Positions 41,661 to 52,504 of a stretch of DNA of 64,000 nucleotides are shown piece after piece (position 1 is the first letter of the stretch; each line of letters starts with the position of its first letter). The stretch is taken from the NCBI GenBank assembly GCA_011037195.1, contig JAAEAF010004970.1:17783-81782 (forward strand). The letters are read 5' to 3'. The notes below the pieces were generated by a model. It made no database searches. It saw only the letters and a list, made by a program, of their open reading frames with translations, and had not been told where the DNA came from. A program made the translations under genes and the position numbers. Origin of the DNA: Triatoma infestans (taxonomy: Eukaryota; Arthropoda; Insecta; Hemiptera; Reduviidae).

Positions 41661-42944
41661 GTAACTTTCTTCCCAAGTTCAGTGACATTTCTGACCAGTT
41701 CCTATACCATTTTCGAATAAGATGTCATTGAGTTCATGTTCATCGAATACTATTAATATCTCTCTTGTTTCTGTTACTTCAAAATACTCATACTTTACAC
41801 AGCTTTATTTTACTACTCTTCCTTGTGATTAAAATTGTTTACACCGTTACAAAAAGTAACTTTTTCATGGGCGGTGAGGGAAGTAATGCAAGCTTGGAAC
41901 GCATTTTTTTTTTTCCAAGGAATTGGAAAGGATGCATTTTAATTTTTTATTTAATTCTTGTTATTGTTAATGCCTTACAATTGTTGTTACCAACTTAATA
42001 TGATAGCTTAACATATATCAGATTTAATAATAGATTAGCGCTTTTATTTTCCCCTTGTTGTTTATTAATTTCTAGCTATGTAACCACCAATAGCAGGCGA
42101 GAATAAAATTTTATGTCAGCATTCATGCAATCTTCAATTTGATTTCCAGTACTGTAAATTTAACTATACGTTTATCAGTCTATACTAGGGATACGTCTTT
42201 TACAATGTCAAGGGTTGAATAAAGCATAAATGTTGGGAACAGCTGGTACAGTGGGGGCATGAAGCGGTGTATTCTAAAGTGCCTGTAAAATCTATGCTAC
42301 ATAAAATGATCAGATTGTAGAAAATAGTCAAGGAGAAAATTATTTACTACTATATAACTACTTACCACTGAAGTTTCACGGAACTATTTCTATATTTTTT
42401 ATAAGTATAGTCCTCCAAAAATCCTCCGGGCATTCAATGATTTAAAAATGATTAACGAAACAACACTTGTACATCTTAAAAAATCCTGTAGCTTCCGGTC
42501 ATTTATTTTGAAAAAGTAATTGCTTACAGTATTTCTTGTATTATTTGCTTTAACTTTTAACATTATTTTAACTTTAAAATTCGTTTTTCTTTATTATGAA
42601 ATTCTTTTTCTTATTCTTTATTTCATTGTTTGCATGTTTCAGACTTTACCATGTTTATTTGTTTTTTGTTTTTCTTCTTTTTTAATTTTCTTTGATTATT
42701 TTTTTGATAACTTATTTTTTTTTTTTTTTTTACTTTGCTTTTGTTTGTTACTTTAGTTAATTTTGTTTTGATAAATTGTACAATTTTTATTATTTTTGTT
42801 TATTAAACAAGTAACTCACGCTCTGTTGTTTATAGTTTCTTTTCTTTTTCTTGCATTATTTTCTTCACTTTTTTTTATAGCCCCTCTGTAAGTAAAGAAT
42901 ATAATCTTATGGTCATACAAATAAATAATAATAATATTAATTTA
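41661..42944. other. AT-rich intergenic
   Basis: No gene. Long T-rich runs at 42520-42880 create open frames of Phe/Leu/Ile (42520-42756) that are composition artefacts. Confidence 0.5.
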
Positions 42945-43479
42945 GTGGAAGAACGAAATGAAAAATAATAATTTTTAAAATAATTTAGAATATTTTATAA
43001 TGTGAATTGAACTTCAAAAAGAGTGTATTTTAGTGTCAGGTACTGTAAATTGGGATCATACCATATAGAAAAACAAAGGCACATAATCCCGTTAGGCGAA
43101 ACCTTTGTACAAGAAAATTCCCCCGCTAGAGAGTGAGCAATTCCAAAGAATAGAGAGAGTCTAACGTTAGCTTTCAAACAGTTCAGTTCAAAAAACATAG
43201 TCTCACTTTAGCCTTCAAACAGGACACTTCAGGAATTGCTCAGTGCCAATGATAGATATTTGCCTTTATTCTTGATAAACGTTATTTTATTAAGATACAG
43301 TGTGATATTGTAATATACTTAAATTTACTAAGAGATAATATAATTATTTATGAAACAGTGGTGACTTCTTAATTATTCTTAATACTTCTATCTCTTAACC
43401 GTATATACATACAAGCCCTTTTCACTAAGACGCTCACGCCACAAGCTACCTACACACATCATCACACCATAACATTACA
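42945..43479 (-). mobile_element. LTR-A, minus orientation (long form)
   Basis: Read on the minus strand it starts TGTAATGTTATGGTGTGATG, as the 1515 copy does, and shares 'gggcttgtatgtatat', 'tagaagtattaagaataatt', 'aagtcaccactgtttcat'. Its 3' half has a segment ('gtgcctttgtttttctatat', 'ataaaatattctaaatta') found also in the 29.7 kb copy but not in the 1.5 or 59.7 kb copies, so two LTR-A subtypes exist. The 3' end (near 42945) is by similarity limit. TTAA lies on both sides if the end is set at 'ccactaaa', but the TG...CA rule is then not met. Confidence 0.65.
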
Positions 43480-43503
43480 TTAATAATAATAATAATAATA
43501 ATC
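43480..43503. repeat. (TAA)n microsatellite
   Basis: About seven TAA/AAT units immediately beside the LTR-A 5' end. Confidence 0.9.
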
Positions 43504-43539
43504 TTAAATTCAGGTACGTCTGTACTACATTCAGTACTA

Positions 43540-44405
43540 TGTGGTGCAGATGAAAACCTCACACCCCTCAATTTGCTGGAGCAATCCTCTCAAAGAAATG
43601 AGTCCCAATTAACCATCCAACAAAGAATTGATGAATGAAAAAGCATGCCTCTGCCTGGGAGACACACCCAAGAATTAAGTCTACCAAACGTTGACAAGAA
43701 ATGCGTCAAACGAATGGCTTATTCGAGGAAAGTTGTACGCTAAAACAGTGGGGTTCATGCTTGCCATTCAGGGTGAAGTAATTAAAACTTAAAATTTCTT
43801 GAAGCACATCATTAAGGATGGGTCCGAAGATGATAGTGGCCGCAGGTGCCACTTGAAGTCAGTGACAGTCCAAAATATCCTGAGTGGATGCGGAGAACTA
43901 GGCCACAAAATGATTATATATGTAGACATAATCAAGTAGCCCAAAAGTGCGCCAAGAGCTTGCAATAAAGTGCAGTTTTAATGCAGAAACATATCCCTTA
44001 TTATAAACATAGGCCCAGCCCTGTACTATAGTCTGAAGAGTATAGACTATATTATGACAGGGACGGTACTAACTGATAGGATGATACAGTGCAACAGACC
44101 AGATATTCTGTTACACACCGCATTTTTTATTGAAATTGCAATTCCAAATATCTACCGCATTCAGAATTCGAAAACTGAAAAGTTGCAAAATTATGCAGAT
44201 CTCGAAGAGGAGGTGAAGAGCGTGTTTGAAAATTGGAGCGAGTGGAGGCGCACCCACTAATTATGTCTACTACTAGGATCGTACTCACCGATCTGTTGGA
44301 TAGACTGGAGGCTATTGGATTATCAAAAAAATTGTTTGATGCAATTATGCAGAAATCGATAGTTCTGAATGGAACAAGAATAGTTCGGGAAATTTTTAAA
44401 TATTA
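43540..44405 (+). pseudogene. R2-like (RLE-type) LINE C-terminal region
   Basis: Frames in sequence give the conserved tail of a widespread invertebrate LINE protein. FMLAIQGEVIKT and NFLKHIIKD (about 43752), RCHLKSVTVQNILSGC (a C...H..C zinc-like motif that has lost residues), TGTVLTDRMIQCNRPDILL and FFIEIAIPNIY, KLQNYADLEEEV, then DLLDRLEAIGLSKKL and IMQKSIVLNGTRIVREIF, ending TAA at 44405. N-R-P-D followed about ten residues on by I-E-I-A-I-P resembles the R..PD...D/E core of a restriction-like endonuclease, as used by R2-type elements. Four or more frame changes and stops; RT domain missing. RLE reading is inference, family match of the tail is stronger. Confidence 0.65.
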
Positions 44406-45173
44406 ATGTAAGGGCGTGATTGGTTTTCGAAACCGTACGTCATTTTAAAGGCCAGCTAAAATGCTGACGGAAAAACAATTAAAATAATAATCTTAAATCC
44501 TGCAAGACTTTACATCCTTTTATTTTTACCATTTTAATAGCGGTTAGTCAGCTCGTCTTTATGTCCGTTTATACCATTTGGAGGAAATGAACGCGTAGAA
44601 TTTACTGCATTTTCCACCTCTCCATGACGTTCAAAACAACAACCAGCAAGACAGGTTGGTTCATAGATATTGGGTCAGATGGCTTTTATACCGTCGGTAA
44701 AAAAAAAAAAAAAAAAAAAAAAAACTTTTAACTAATTCCACAATTAGCATTATTATTGGGAGAAAATATAACAGTAAAAAATTATATATGGAATGAAGAG
44801 TCAGTCTGGTTTTGAATGTAACTGTTCTTGTCAATTTTATTCCGAATTTTTAAAAAAAATTCGCTTTGATATTCTGTGCAAATTGAATTGTTATTAAATT
44901 GGTTTTTATAATAGTAAAATTATTAATGTTTTTGTTCATACAATTATTTACAGTCCATTTGTTAATTATAACTTATTTAAAAAAAAAAAATAACAATATC
45001 AATCATTTCAATTTTCTGCAATTTGTAAAAGCAAAATTCCCACTTTTTTCTTAAGTAGTTTCCCAGAATTCTTGTTAAACATTTTATTTTCATTTTTCAT
45101 TTTAACTAAATTAATGATTAATAAATTTTAAAACAATAACATCTTTTATAAATTTTATAAAAGATACTTTTTA
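44406..45173. other. AT-rich intergenic
   Basis: No gene. Poly-A run at 44700-44724. Confidence 0.45.
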
Positions 45174-45458
45174 TCACTCGAGTGATTGGAGGTGGGCTTG
45201 AAGGGAACGTTGAGCGATTACGGGATCATTATGAGAGGAAAGGATTGCGGTGTCGTCGGCATAAGTATAAATGGTTGTGTTAGGATGCTCGGGGATATCA
45301 GCAGTATATAAGGTATAAAGGATAGGTGCCAGGATGCTGCCTTGAGGCACACCGGCTAGGATGGGATAAGTTAGGGAAGTAGAAGATCCTTGGGTGACTT
45401 GATAGAAACGGTTGGACAGGTAGGATTTTAAGATAAGGTAATGAAATAGAACCCACAC
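45174..45458 (-). pseudogene. Jockey RT core, inverted segment
   Basis: Minus-strand frame of 94 codons: VLFHYLILKSYLSNRFYQV, SSTSLTYPILAGVPQGSILA (the GVPQGS motif of RT), LYTLYTADIPEHPNTTI and YADDTAILSSHND with both catalytic Asp intact, ending HLQSLE. This is the palm of a Jockey-clade RT (A-G-V-P-Q-G-S-x-L-x-P-x-L-Y and T-Y-A-D-D-T-A-I). The first codon ATG is internal to the domain. Part of the inverted half of the insertion. Confidence 0.8.
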
Positions 45459-45887
45459 ACCAGACTTAAACGGACTTCCCTAAACAACCGCTTCAGACTA
45501 CTTGCTAGACTCCTTGACAAGCGCTCCAAACTCACTCTACAGAATAAAAGACGACTCTATACTTCACTACTCGCACCCATCTGGATGTACGGACTAGAAC
45601 TCTACGGAACCACAAAACGTACCAACCTCAAAAGAATACAAACCCTGCAGTCCAAAATACTCCGACGCATAGTCGATGCTCCTTATTATGTTTCCAACCA
45701 TACAATCCACACAGATCTGAAGATTCCTTTTGTCCAGGATTTAGCAAAGCTCCGATACAAGAAATTCCACAGCAGACTCCCCCTTCATCCCAATCCTCTC
45801 GCCCAAACCCTCTCCTCCACCACACTTCCAGGCAATCCTACAAGGCGATTGAAACGTCGTTGGCCCCGCGACCTTCTGAGTGACTAA
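45455..45887 (+). pseudogene. Jockey RT thumb and C-terminus, direct segment
   Basis: Plus-strand frame: HTRLKRTSLNNRFRLLARLL, then LYTSLLAPIWMYGLELYG, NLKRIQTLQSKILRRIVDAP, VSNHTIHTDLKIPFVQDLA, ending RDLLSD at a stop at 45885-45887. It matches the region after LGxxLDRRLTW in Jockey elements (K-x-L-Y-x2-L-L-x-P-x-W-x-Y-G-x-x-L-W-G; R-x-Q-S-K-x-L-R). This segment is uninterrupted, so the insertion is comparatively young. No RNase H, as usual for Jockey. Confidence 0.8.
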
Positions 45888-46253
45888 TGGTGGTTGTCAC
45901 TGGATAACTACCATTCATGACCATCACGTCTTTGTTCAACTTTTGTTAGCCTATTTGCTTGTTACTATTTATTTATGTAGTTGTGAATATTCAATAAACC
46001 AATTAAAAAAAAAAAAAAGAAAATAGAATGACAGATGCATCTAGTTCGGCGTACTAAAACATATATAAAATAAAGTAATGCATAAAAATAAATAATGAAA
46101 ATATGAACCAAATATAATGCATTTAGTATGGAAGATATATTGTAGCAAAAATATCTTTAATTAATATACATTAGATTGTAAGATAAATTGGAAGCTGCAT
46201 TTTTAATTTTATTGGCTATTATTTCATTTATGAGAAATTCCATTAAAAGTTTT

Positions 46254-46940
46254 AATAATAATAATAATAATAATAATAATAGTGTTTATTTAGTAAAAAA
46301 TACATATATATCGCTTAATAAACTATAAAAAAGAGATAAACACAAAATGCATGAAGATTTTTCTCCGTCTGCTGAGTTGCAAATTTACAATCATTACTGT
46401 AAAATAAACAAAAGATACAACAAATACAGAAGAAAAAAAAACTAAATACAAAATAAATGAAAAAAGAAAACAACTATTCCTTTAATATATACAAAACTTC
46501 TAATCACACACGGATGATAAAAAAAAATACATACATAAATAAAAAATAAAACCTTCTTATTAATAATTAAATTCGTTAACTAAAAATTGTCTATACAGGA
46601 GAGAATCTTTCAAGTATTTACAAAGGATATTCCAATTTTCACCGTTCAGATATCTACAGAGTTCTAATTCGTTAAAAACCTTCTTACCGAAATATTTTAA
46701 TCTGTAGCTAGCTAAGACTGGGCAACTAGATATGAAGTGAATAACGTCCTCTACTTCGTTCAAATTACATAACGAGCATAGCTGAGGTAGATCTGTATTA
46801 AATGGTCTGTAATTCAAATTTAATGTTTCCGTCCGTGCTTTTAAAATTAATTTAATATCATTGAAACTTCTATTAGTTAAATAATTGCAGTTGGGAGTTG
46901 TAATTGGGAAGTGGACTAGTGTAGATGTGTCTAATATCGC
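46254..46940 (-). pseudogene. LINE-A-related 3' fragment
   Basis: Minus strand: LVHFPITTPNCNYLTNRSFN, LILKARTETLNLNYRP, LPQLCSLCNLNEVEDVIHFI then SSCPVLASYRLKYFGKKVF, ending VNEFNY at 46560. It is the same C-terminal cysteine-rich domain as LINE-A (LNYRP ... CSLCN ... HFLGECPLLAEFRLLYF) but clearly divergent in sequence. A 3' UTR of about 280 bases ends in (ATT)n at 46254-46283. At the codon where both LINE-A copies have TGA, this copy has Phe, so the TGA is derived. Confidence 0.8.
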
Positions 46941-47279
46941 TCTGTATTTACAAAGAAAATAGTGGTGGATAATTGCTATATTTGTGAATTATTTTATTGT
47001 GAGTGTCTAATATACTGTTCGAGCTATACTGTGTTAAATTTTGAAGTGAAAACTCAAATTAATTAAAGAGTTATTAGCTGTTAAAGTGTTTTTCAAGGTC
47101 GCATTTCAAAATACTGCAGTGAAAGAATAAGTAAGACTTTGACTCATAAATATCATTAAAAGTTTTAAACTTATTTCAATAAAAATAGGCAAAACTTAAT
47201 TTTTTTATTGACCTTTGTCTTTTTAGAAACAGTGTACGTCATTTCGGGCAAGTTGATAAAATTAAATTTTTTGAATTTT
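46941..47279. other. AT-rich intergenic
   Basis: No gene recognised. Confidence 0.4.
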
Positions 47280-47309
47280 TCGCACCTTAATTTATTCCAA
47301 GTGAAATTG

Positions 47310-48070
47310 TAAGAGAAAGTCGTATGAGTGTTTAATATCAGATTTTTACTTTCTCTTACTCCCTATCCCTAAGTAAGAGGAAGTTTTGTAATCGTGTCAA
47401 ATTTTTGATATCAAGTTTCCACCGGAAATATCCGTTGTGAGGTCCTCTGAATCCAAACAAGTGGTTTTTAGAAAATGATGTGTGTGTGTGTATGTGAGAA
47501 CAGAATAGCAAAGAAACGAAAAACCATAGAAAGTTCAAACTTGATATTCCGTTTTTGTTATCATCATGAGATCTAGCAGTACGTTATCGGTCACAATTCC
47601 TCAACCGGACGTACCACTTTACTAGTTTTTTTTTTTTTTTTTTTTTTTAATTTCTTGCGATTTTCTCAAAAATGGCTCCGACAATTTTCTTCAAACTTCC
47701 TATATATTAAACTACACATACAAAGATGTAAAACTTTTATTAAAAATTTTTCTCTGGTAAAATTCCATTAAGGGCACTTTTAAGGGAAGGGTGAGGTTGT
47801 TTTTCTCTAAAGTGCTATCATAGTTGATTATACAATTCCATCATCCAAACAAAATTAATTAGAAATAAATAGATGACCAAAATTCCGAGTTTCAAGAAAA
47901 TTAGTAAACCGTAAGTGCGCTTTTTCCTGAACAGTTTTTTTTTTTTCAGTTTTCGATGAATTTCATTAAATTTGGTACACTAAGTGTAAAATACAATAAT
48001 TATAATTTTGAGACCTGGAGTAAAAGAAAGTTGTGTGAGTGTTTCACGCTAGATTTTTTTTTTTTTTTTT
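47310..48070 (+). repeat. DR copy with both ends visible
   Basis: Left junction: GTAAGAGAAAGTCGTATGAG ... ATTTTTACTTTCTCTTACT at 47310-47362, an inverted pair 12 bases long separated by about 28 bases, as if the end of one unit precedes the start of the next. Unit body from 47349: 'gtaagaggaagttttgtaat', 'ccaccggaaatatccg', 'tttcttgcgattttctcaaa', 'gggcacttttaagggaaggg', 'agtttcaagaaaattagtaa', right end 'gagtaaaagaaagttgtgtg' at 48012-48040. About 690 bases end to end. Confidence 0.75.
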
Positions 48071-50335
48071 TTTTTTAAACACATTTATGTAAAAAAAATT
48101 GTGGTTAAGTGAGGGTTCCCATAATGCTTTGTAGATAATTAATTTCATATTCTATACTTTAACAAGCTCGAAACGGTAGGGTCTAAATTATTTACTAAAA
48201 GTAATGTATATATTGTTTATTTATTTATTTTTTTAATGCGCGTCAACATCTATGGTCTAATCTCTTCCGTTAGTTATCTGTATATACAATTCTTCTTCTT
48301 CAACGTTTATCTTTAAATAACTTTCGAAGCAATAAAAGAAATGGTGAACCTTTCTTTATTCTAATGGTGTACCTTTCTTTATTGATATGGTTTTAATAAT
48401 ATAAGTACTCGGAGTATCCGAATCAGCCGACAGACTTCCCTTACCTATGATATATCTAACACATTAGACATAGTTCTTAAAAAAATAAATAAATGTATAA
48501 AATATATTTTAACCAATATCACAATTTAAAGTAATGGAGAAGCCTGAATATAATTCTCCCAGTTATTGGCCTCTCTATAGAGAAATAATTGAATGGAAAT
48601 TGGGAAGTTCTAAACCCATAATTAACGGCTACAATGACCTAGAAAAAGTGGCAACAACTTCATAAACATTAACGTTCAATGCGAGTAAACAAGATATACA
48701 TCCTACTCTTACTTACTAGTCAATAAGAAACCAATAATCCTGCTTCTATAATTAATATTTCTGCTAAAAATAAAAAAATATTTCTTACGAAAGATATTTC
48801 AGAAATAAATGTATCCAAGCACCTCTGTTATAAATAAATATTCAATGAAAGATTAAAAGAAACAGAACCTAAGCAAACACAGAAACAATAAACTTTATTA
48901 AATATACGTATATAAAATGTAGAACCACTCACTGCGATACTTTGTGGAAGTTTACAAAAAGACTGAAAGATAATATTAAATAATATATTAAACATTCCTT
49001 TACTTTGGATTAACCGGCAGTATATTATATTTACTGATAAAGCAAAACTGATAAAGTAAAACCTTGAACCTGCACTTCGAAAACAAGTAAACATAACGAG
49101 CAACTGGGAGTAAAATTAAAAAAGAATGAGTAAATAGTGAATGAAAGAAATACTACAAGCAATACTAAGAAGTAATCTTATATAAAAATTACTAGCCCAC
49201 ATCATTTACACAAAATAATAAATTAAAAAAAAAAAAAGTCTCCCTTAGATAAAATTAATGACAAATTAATACTACCAATGAAAACTGTAGTTTATTTCAT
49301 AGCTAAACCTTTCCTAGCCAATGGAAACACGCCAATATTATAGTTACAACTTAACTTGGCAAAGATCGTACAACCTTAATGAATAATAATAGGTCAAATT
49401 AGCCTTTAGAAAATTAGTCAAATAATCAGCACAAAAAATAATTTCCTGGGCGAGTTCGTTTTTAACATAATTTTCAGAAAAAAGTTTATTAGAAAAGCAC
49501 TGTTAACATTGAATGTTATTGGAAATTCTACATAAATCCAACACAACAAACATCGTGACATATTTTAGCAAATCTTTATATAAGCAAACTTTTTTCTATG
49601 GAGAAGGTAAAATTAAACTAATATTCCGCCACATTTCAATTTTATGAAGCACAAATTATCATTAATTCTCCAAGTAATCTGTAATTTAACAGTAAGTAAG
49701 ATACATTTCCTTGAATGTAAGCATAACCATTAAACTCGACGTTTTCTATTCAGGGATTTGGTTGGTATACAGATAATATATTTCCTATCTTTAATTCAGT
49801 CGTATTTATTTCTTTGTATATTCTAAAAAATTGATTTCAATAATATAAACAAATACAAGAATAAATTCTGTTTTTTTTTCACTAAAATATTATCTCAAGC
49901 TATTTGTAACATGCAATCTCAACATTTTTTGTTTGTTTTGTTTTATTTACTTTTTTTATTTGTCATAAAAATGAAGGCTTAGAAAAATTATAGGTTTTTA
50001 AAGTAATGGAGGCATGAATAATTTAGAATATATATATATCTATATATTTTAATATACTTGAAGTTATATTACATTATTATTTTAATATATTGCAACAATG
50101 AGACATAATAAAAATATCTTACAATCTTTAAATTCTAAAAAAAAAATTCTAAAAAATTCCGCAGTTGTTGTTCGAACCTCGAACTGTACACATCGTAGTG
50201 TGCTTGTCTCACTAAGTTAAAATTCTCTTTAATTCTACTTACTTTAACTCTTTAACTCTAATTTACTTTTTTCTCTCAAGATAGTATTTTTATTCAATTC
50301 TCTTCCTTTTCCTTTTCTCTCTATTCGTCCTTTTT
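48071..50335. other. AT-rich intergenic with small SINE scraps
   Basis: About 2.2 kb without a recognisable gene. 48236-48262 ('cgcgtcaacatctatggtc') is a SINE-1 tail. 50164-50215, on the minus strand, has a B-box-like 'ggttcgaacaa' and may be a tRNA-like SINE head. The minus frame at 48828-49103 shows no motif. Confidence 0.5.
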
Positions 50336-50391
50336 TTTCTTTTTTTTTTCTCATTGTGACAACTATATAACTGCAATAGTGTAGTTACACT

Positions 50392-51899
50392 ATGTCTACG
50401 GAGAGCGGGGGGGGGCGGAGAAACCCCCCAACATCGTCAATTTCATATTTAATCGATAACTCTAATAATAAACTAATTAATACTAACACTAGTAATGTAC
50501 TGGAGGGTATGGAAACTACAAGTTTGGAATTAGGTGGTGCAAATTCTCACAATACTAACAATAATATGGTAATGGATACTAGACTTCAGACAAGTAATAA
50601 ACGCCCTTGTGAAGAACAGCCTGTAATTAAGGGGAAAGTTCGTCTACAGGAAGTTTATAACAATACTCTGAATACGGATTCAAATACTAAAAATTACCTG
50701 AATTTGGCTCTGAAAAACAGGTATAGGGTCGGAGATAAGGGTCCTTATACTATCAATTTAGAGGGTAACAAAGGGAATATGGGGAAAGTTCATAGGATGG
50801 CTCTTGGCAAATGGCTATTTAATTCAGCCAGCACATATAAAAAGGAAATTTCAGATATATCTATAGCTTGGAAAAATCGTATTCAAATTACTCTAAAGAC
50901 TCCTGAGGGAGCAAATAATTTATTAGATTTGGACTTATTTAAACAGAGGGAAATAGCTGCATATATCCCTAATTTTCGAGTAAACTCTGCTGGAGTTATA
51001 CGTGATGTAGACACTATACTGGAGGAGGAAGAAATTGAGTTTGCGGTGCCTGCAATAAATGTAAGACGTCTGACTCGTAAAGTAGCAGTAGGGAACCAGA
51101 TGGCTAATTCTAGTCTAACTGTATGTATAATAACATTTGATAGCCAGACATTATATAATGTCAATGTTTCATTATACGGAGCGCGCTGTAAAGAGGAACA
51201 ATATGTTCCTCCACTACGACAGTGTCGCAATTGTTTGCGTTTTAACCACTCGGAAGAGCAGTGTAGAAGTAAACAGAGATGCGACCACTGTTCTGGAGAA
51301 CATAATACTAACGAATGTTCCATGGTAGAGGCGGTGTGATGCCAGTCTGTGTTCACTGTAATGGGGACCACATGTCAACATACAGAGAGTGCCCTGTCAG
51401 AATAGCCCAAAATTCTGTTAATAAAAACAAATTGTTAGCTAACTCCTACGCAACAGTAACTAAAAATAAGTTCTAGTTATTAGGAGAAGAACAATTAGAT
51501 TTCCCTTCTTTAGAAGATAGTGTCTCGGCATCGTATTCTAGGCCTAAACAATATAAAATAAAAAAAAATAAATAAATAAAAATATACATAGTGCCAAAAA
51601 TCTAACTAAAATTGCTACACCCGTTAATGATAACTTAAAAATCGCAAATTCAGATGAACTGAGGCGAACGACAGAAAAAATTAAAATAGATAATTCTGTA
51701 ACTAACAAAAATCAAGAAATTCAAAAAAACTTTAACAAGAGACAAACAAGTTCAGCATATAATTAATTTAGTTCATAAAGTTAATAATGAATTAGCAATG
51801 GACACTGAAGATATTTTTAAATTATTAGGTAATAAATTAGAACAACTAATTGCAAAAGTAACAACCTCCAACAATGCAAACAGTCGGACAAACAAGTAG
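50392..51899 (+). pseudogene. I-superfamily LINE ORF1 (gag-like, three zinc knuckles)
   Basis: ATG at 50392 in MSTESGGG. The first 948 bases are open. An N-terminal low-complexity Asn/Ser-rich part is followed by an RRM-like gag domain (about residues 85-250) and zinc knuckles CRNCLRFNHSEEQC (C-x2-C-x4-H-x4-C), CDHCSGEHNTNEC (C-x2-C-x3-H-x4-C) and, after a frameshift at about 51338, CVHCNGDHMSTYREC (C-x2-C-x3-H-x6-C). This triple set is the signature of I/R1/Jockey gag, which binds element RNA. Further frames carry a C-terminal part to TAG at 51897-51899 (LAMDTEDIFKLLGNKLEQ). G7 at 50408-50415 lies in the N-terminus and could be a frameshift-prone site. Confidence 0.85.
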
Positions 51900-52504
51900 T
51901 AATACAGGTCAAAGTATTCAAACAGATGCCTCTCCGGCTAATCAACAACAACAAATATTACAAACTAACAGTTTATACCAAACAACGTGATTTTTACGCA
52001 CTCGCTACCAAAATTTCACAATATTAAATTTTATTTCAAATTTTTCAACTTTAACTGTTTCTGATAACCTTTTCAGATTCGCCCCTTATCACTAATTATT
52101 TCTCGCTCTCCTTATCCTTTTATGAGTACAGAAATTACTGTTTATAATTAATTTAACTAAATTAAAAATAAACCGTAATCAAAGATATGATATTCCTCTA
52201 CCCTATATCACATGTAATTCTATCAACAGAGATGTGAGTATCCTAAAAGACTGCTCCTTCAAAACATCGCAGATTAATCACTATCGCCCTCTGTTTACAC
52301 AAATTTATGACCTATCTATTATAATTATAATTACTACCCCCCCTTATACGAATACGCTCCACACAAAGACTGATACAATTAGAGATATGAGAATGCGATA
52401 ATTGCGTCGAGCTTGCGTCCTCAAAAAAAAAAAACACAAAAAAAAACGTTCATATGCTATCGTCGCCCCTCAACTATCACTTCCTTCTCACCCCTCTATA
52501 CTTT
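51900..52504 (+). other. Spacer between ORF1 and ORF2 of the I-type LINE
   Basis: About 600 bases without a coding signal, containing C and A runs (52326-52334, 52425-52446). Most I-type elements have a short or no spacer here, so either ORF1 has lost its end by decay or sequence was inserted. I found no element ends inside. Confidence 0.5.

Larger units (their letters stand above)
45174..46018 (+). mobile_element. Jockey-type LINE with internal inversion (twin-priming structure)
   Basis: An 845-base insertion in which the upstream part of the element (RT core, 45174-45454) is inverted relative to the downstream part (RT thumb to 3' end, 45455-46018). The plus-strand 3' end has AATAAA at 45993 and a poly-A run at 46005-46018. 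Coding content between HLQSLE of the inverted part and HTRLKRT of the direct part is missing, so there is a deletion at the junction. This is the arrangement produced by twin priming, known from L1. I could not find a clear target duplication. Confidence 0.75.

Noticed and set aside
42520..42756. 78-codon Phe/Leu-rich frame resembling a transmembrane protein
   Set aside because: It is a by-product of T-rich DNA; no initiation context or conserved residues.
45174..45887. Two convergent or divergent genes
   Set aside because: The two frames are consecutive parts of one Jockey RT, so they are one inverted insertion, not two genes.
50392..51339. Host nucleic-acid-binding protein with CCHC fingers
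   Set aside because: Triple zinc-knuckle pattern and the following endonuclease-RT identify it as LINE gag; it is also frameshifted.
50883..51371. 162-codon minus-strand frame opposite the gag region
   Set aside because: Shadow of the gag coding sequence; no motif in its translation.
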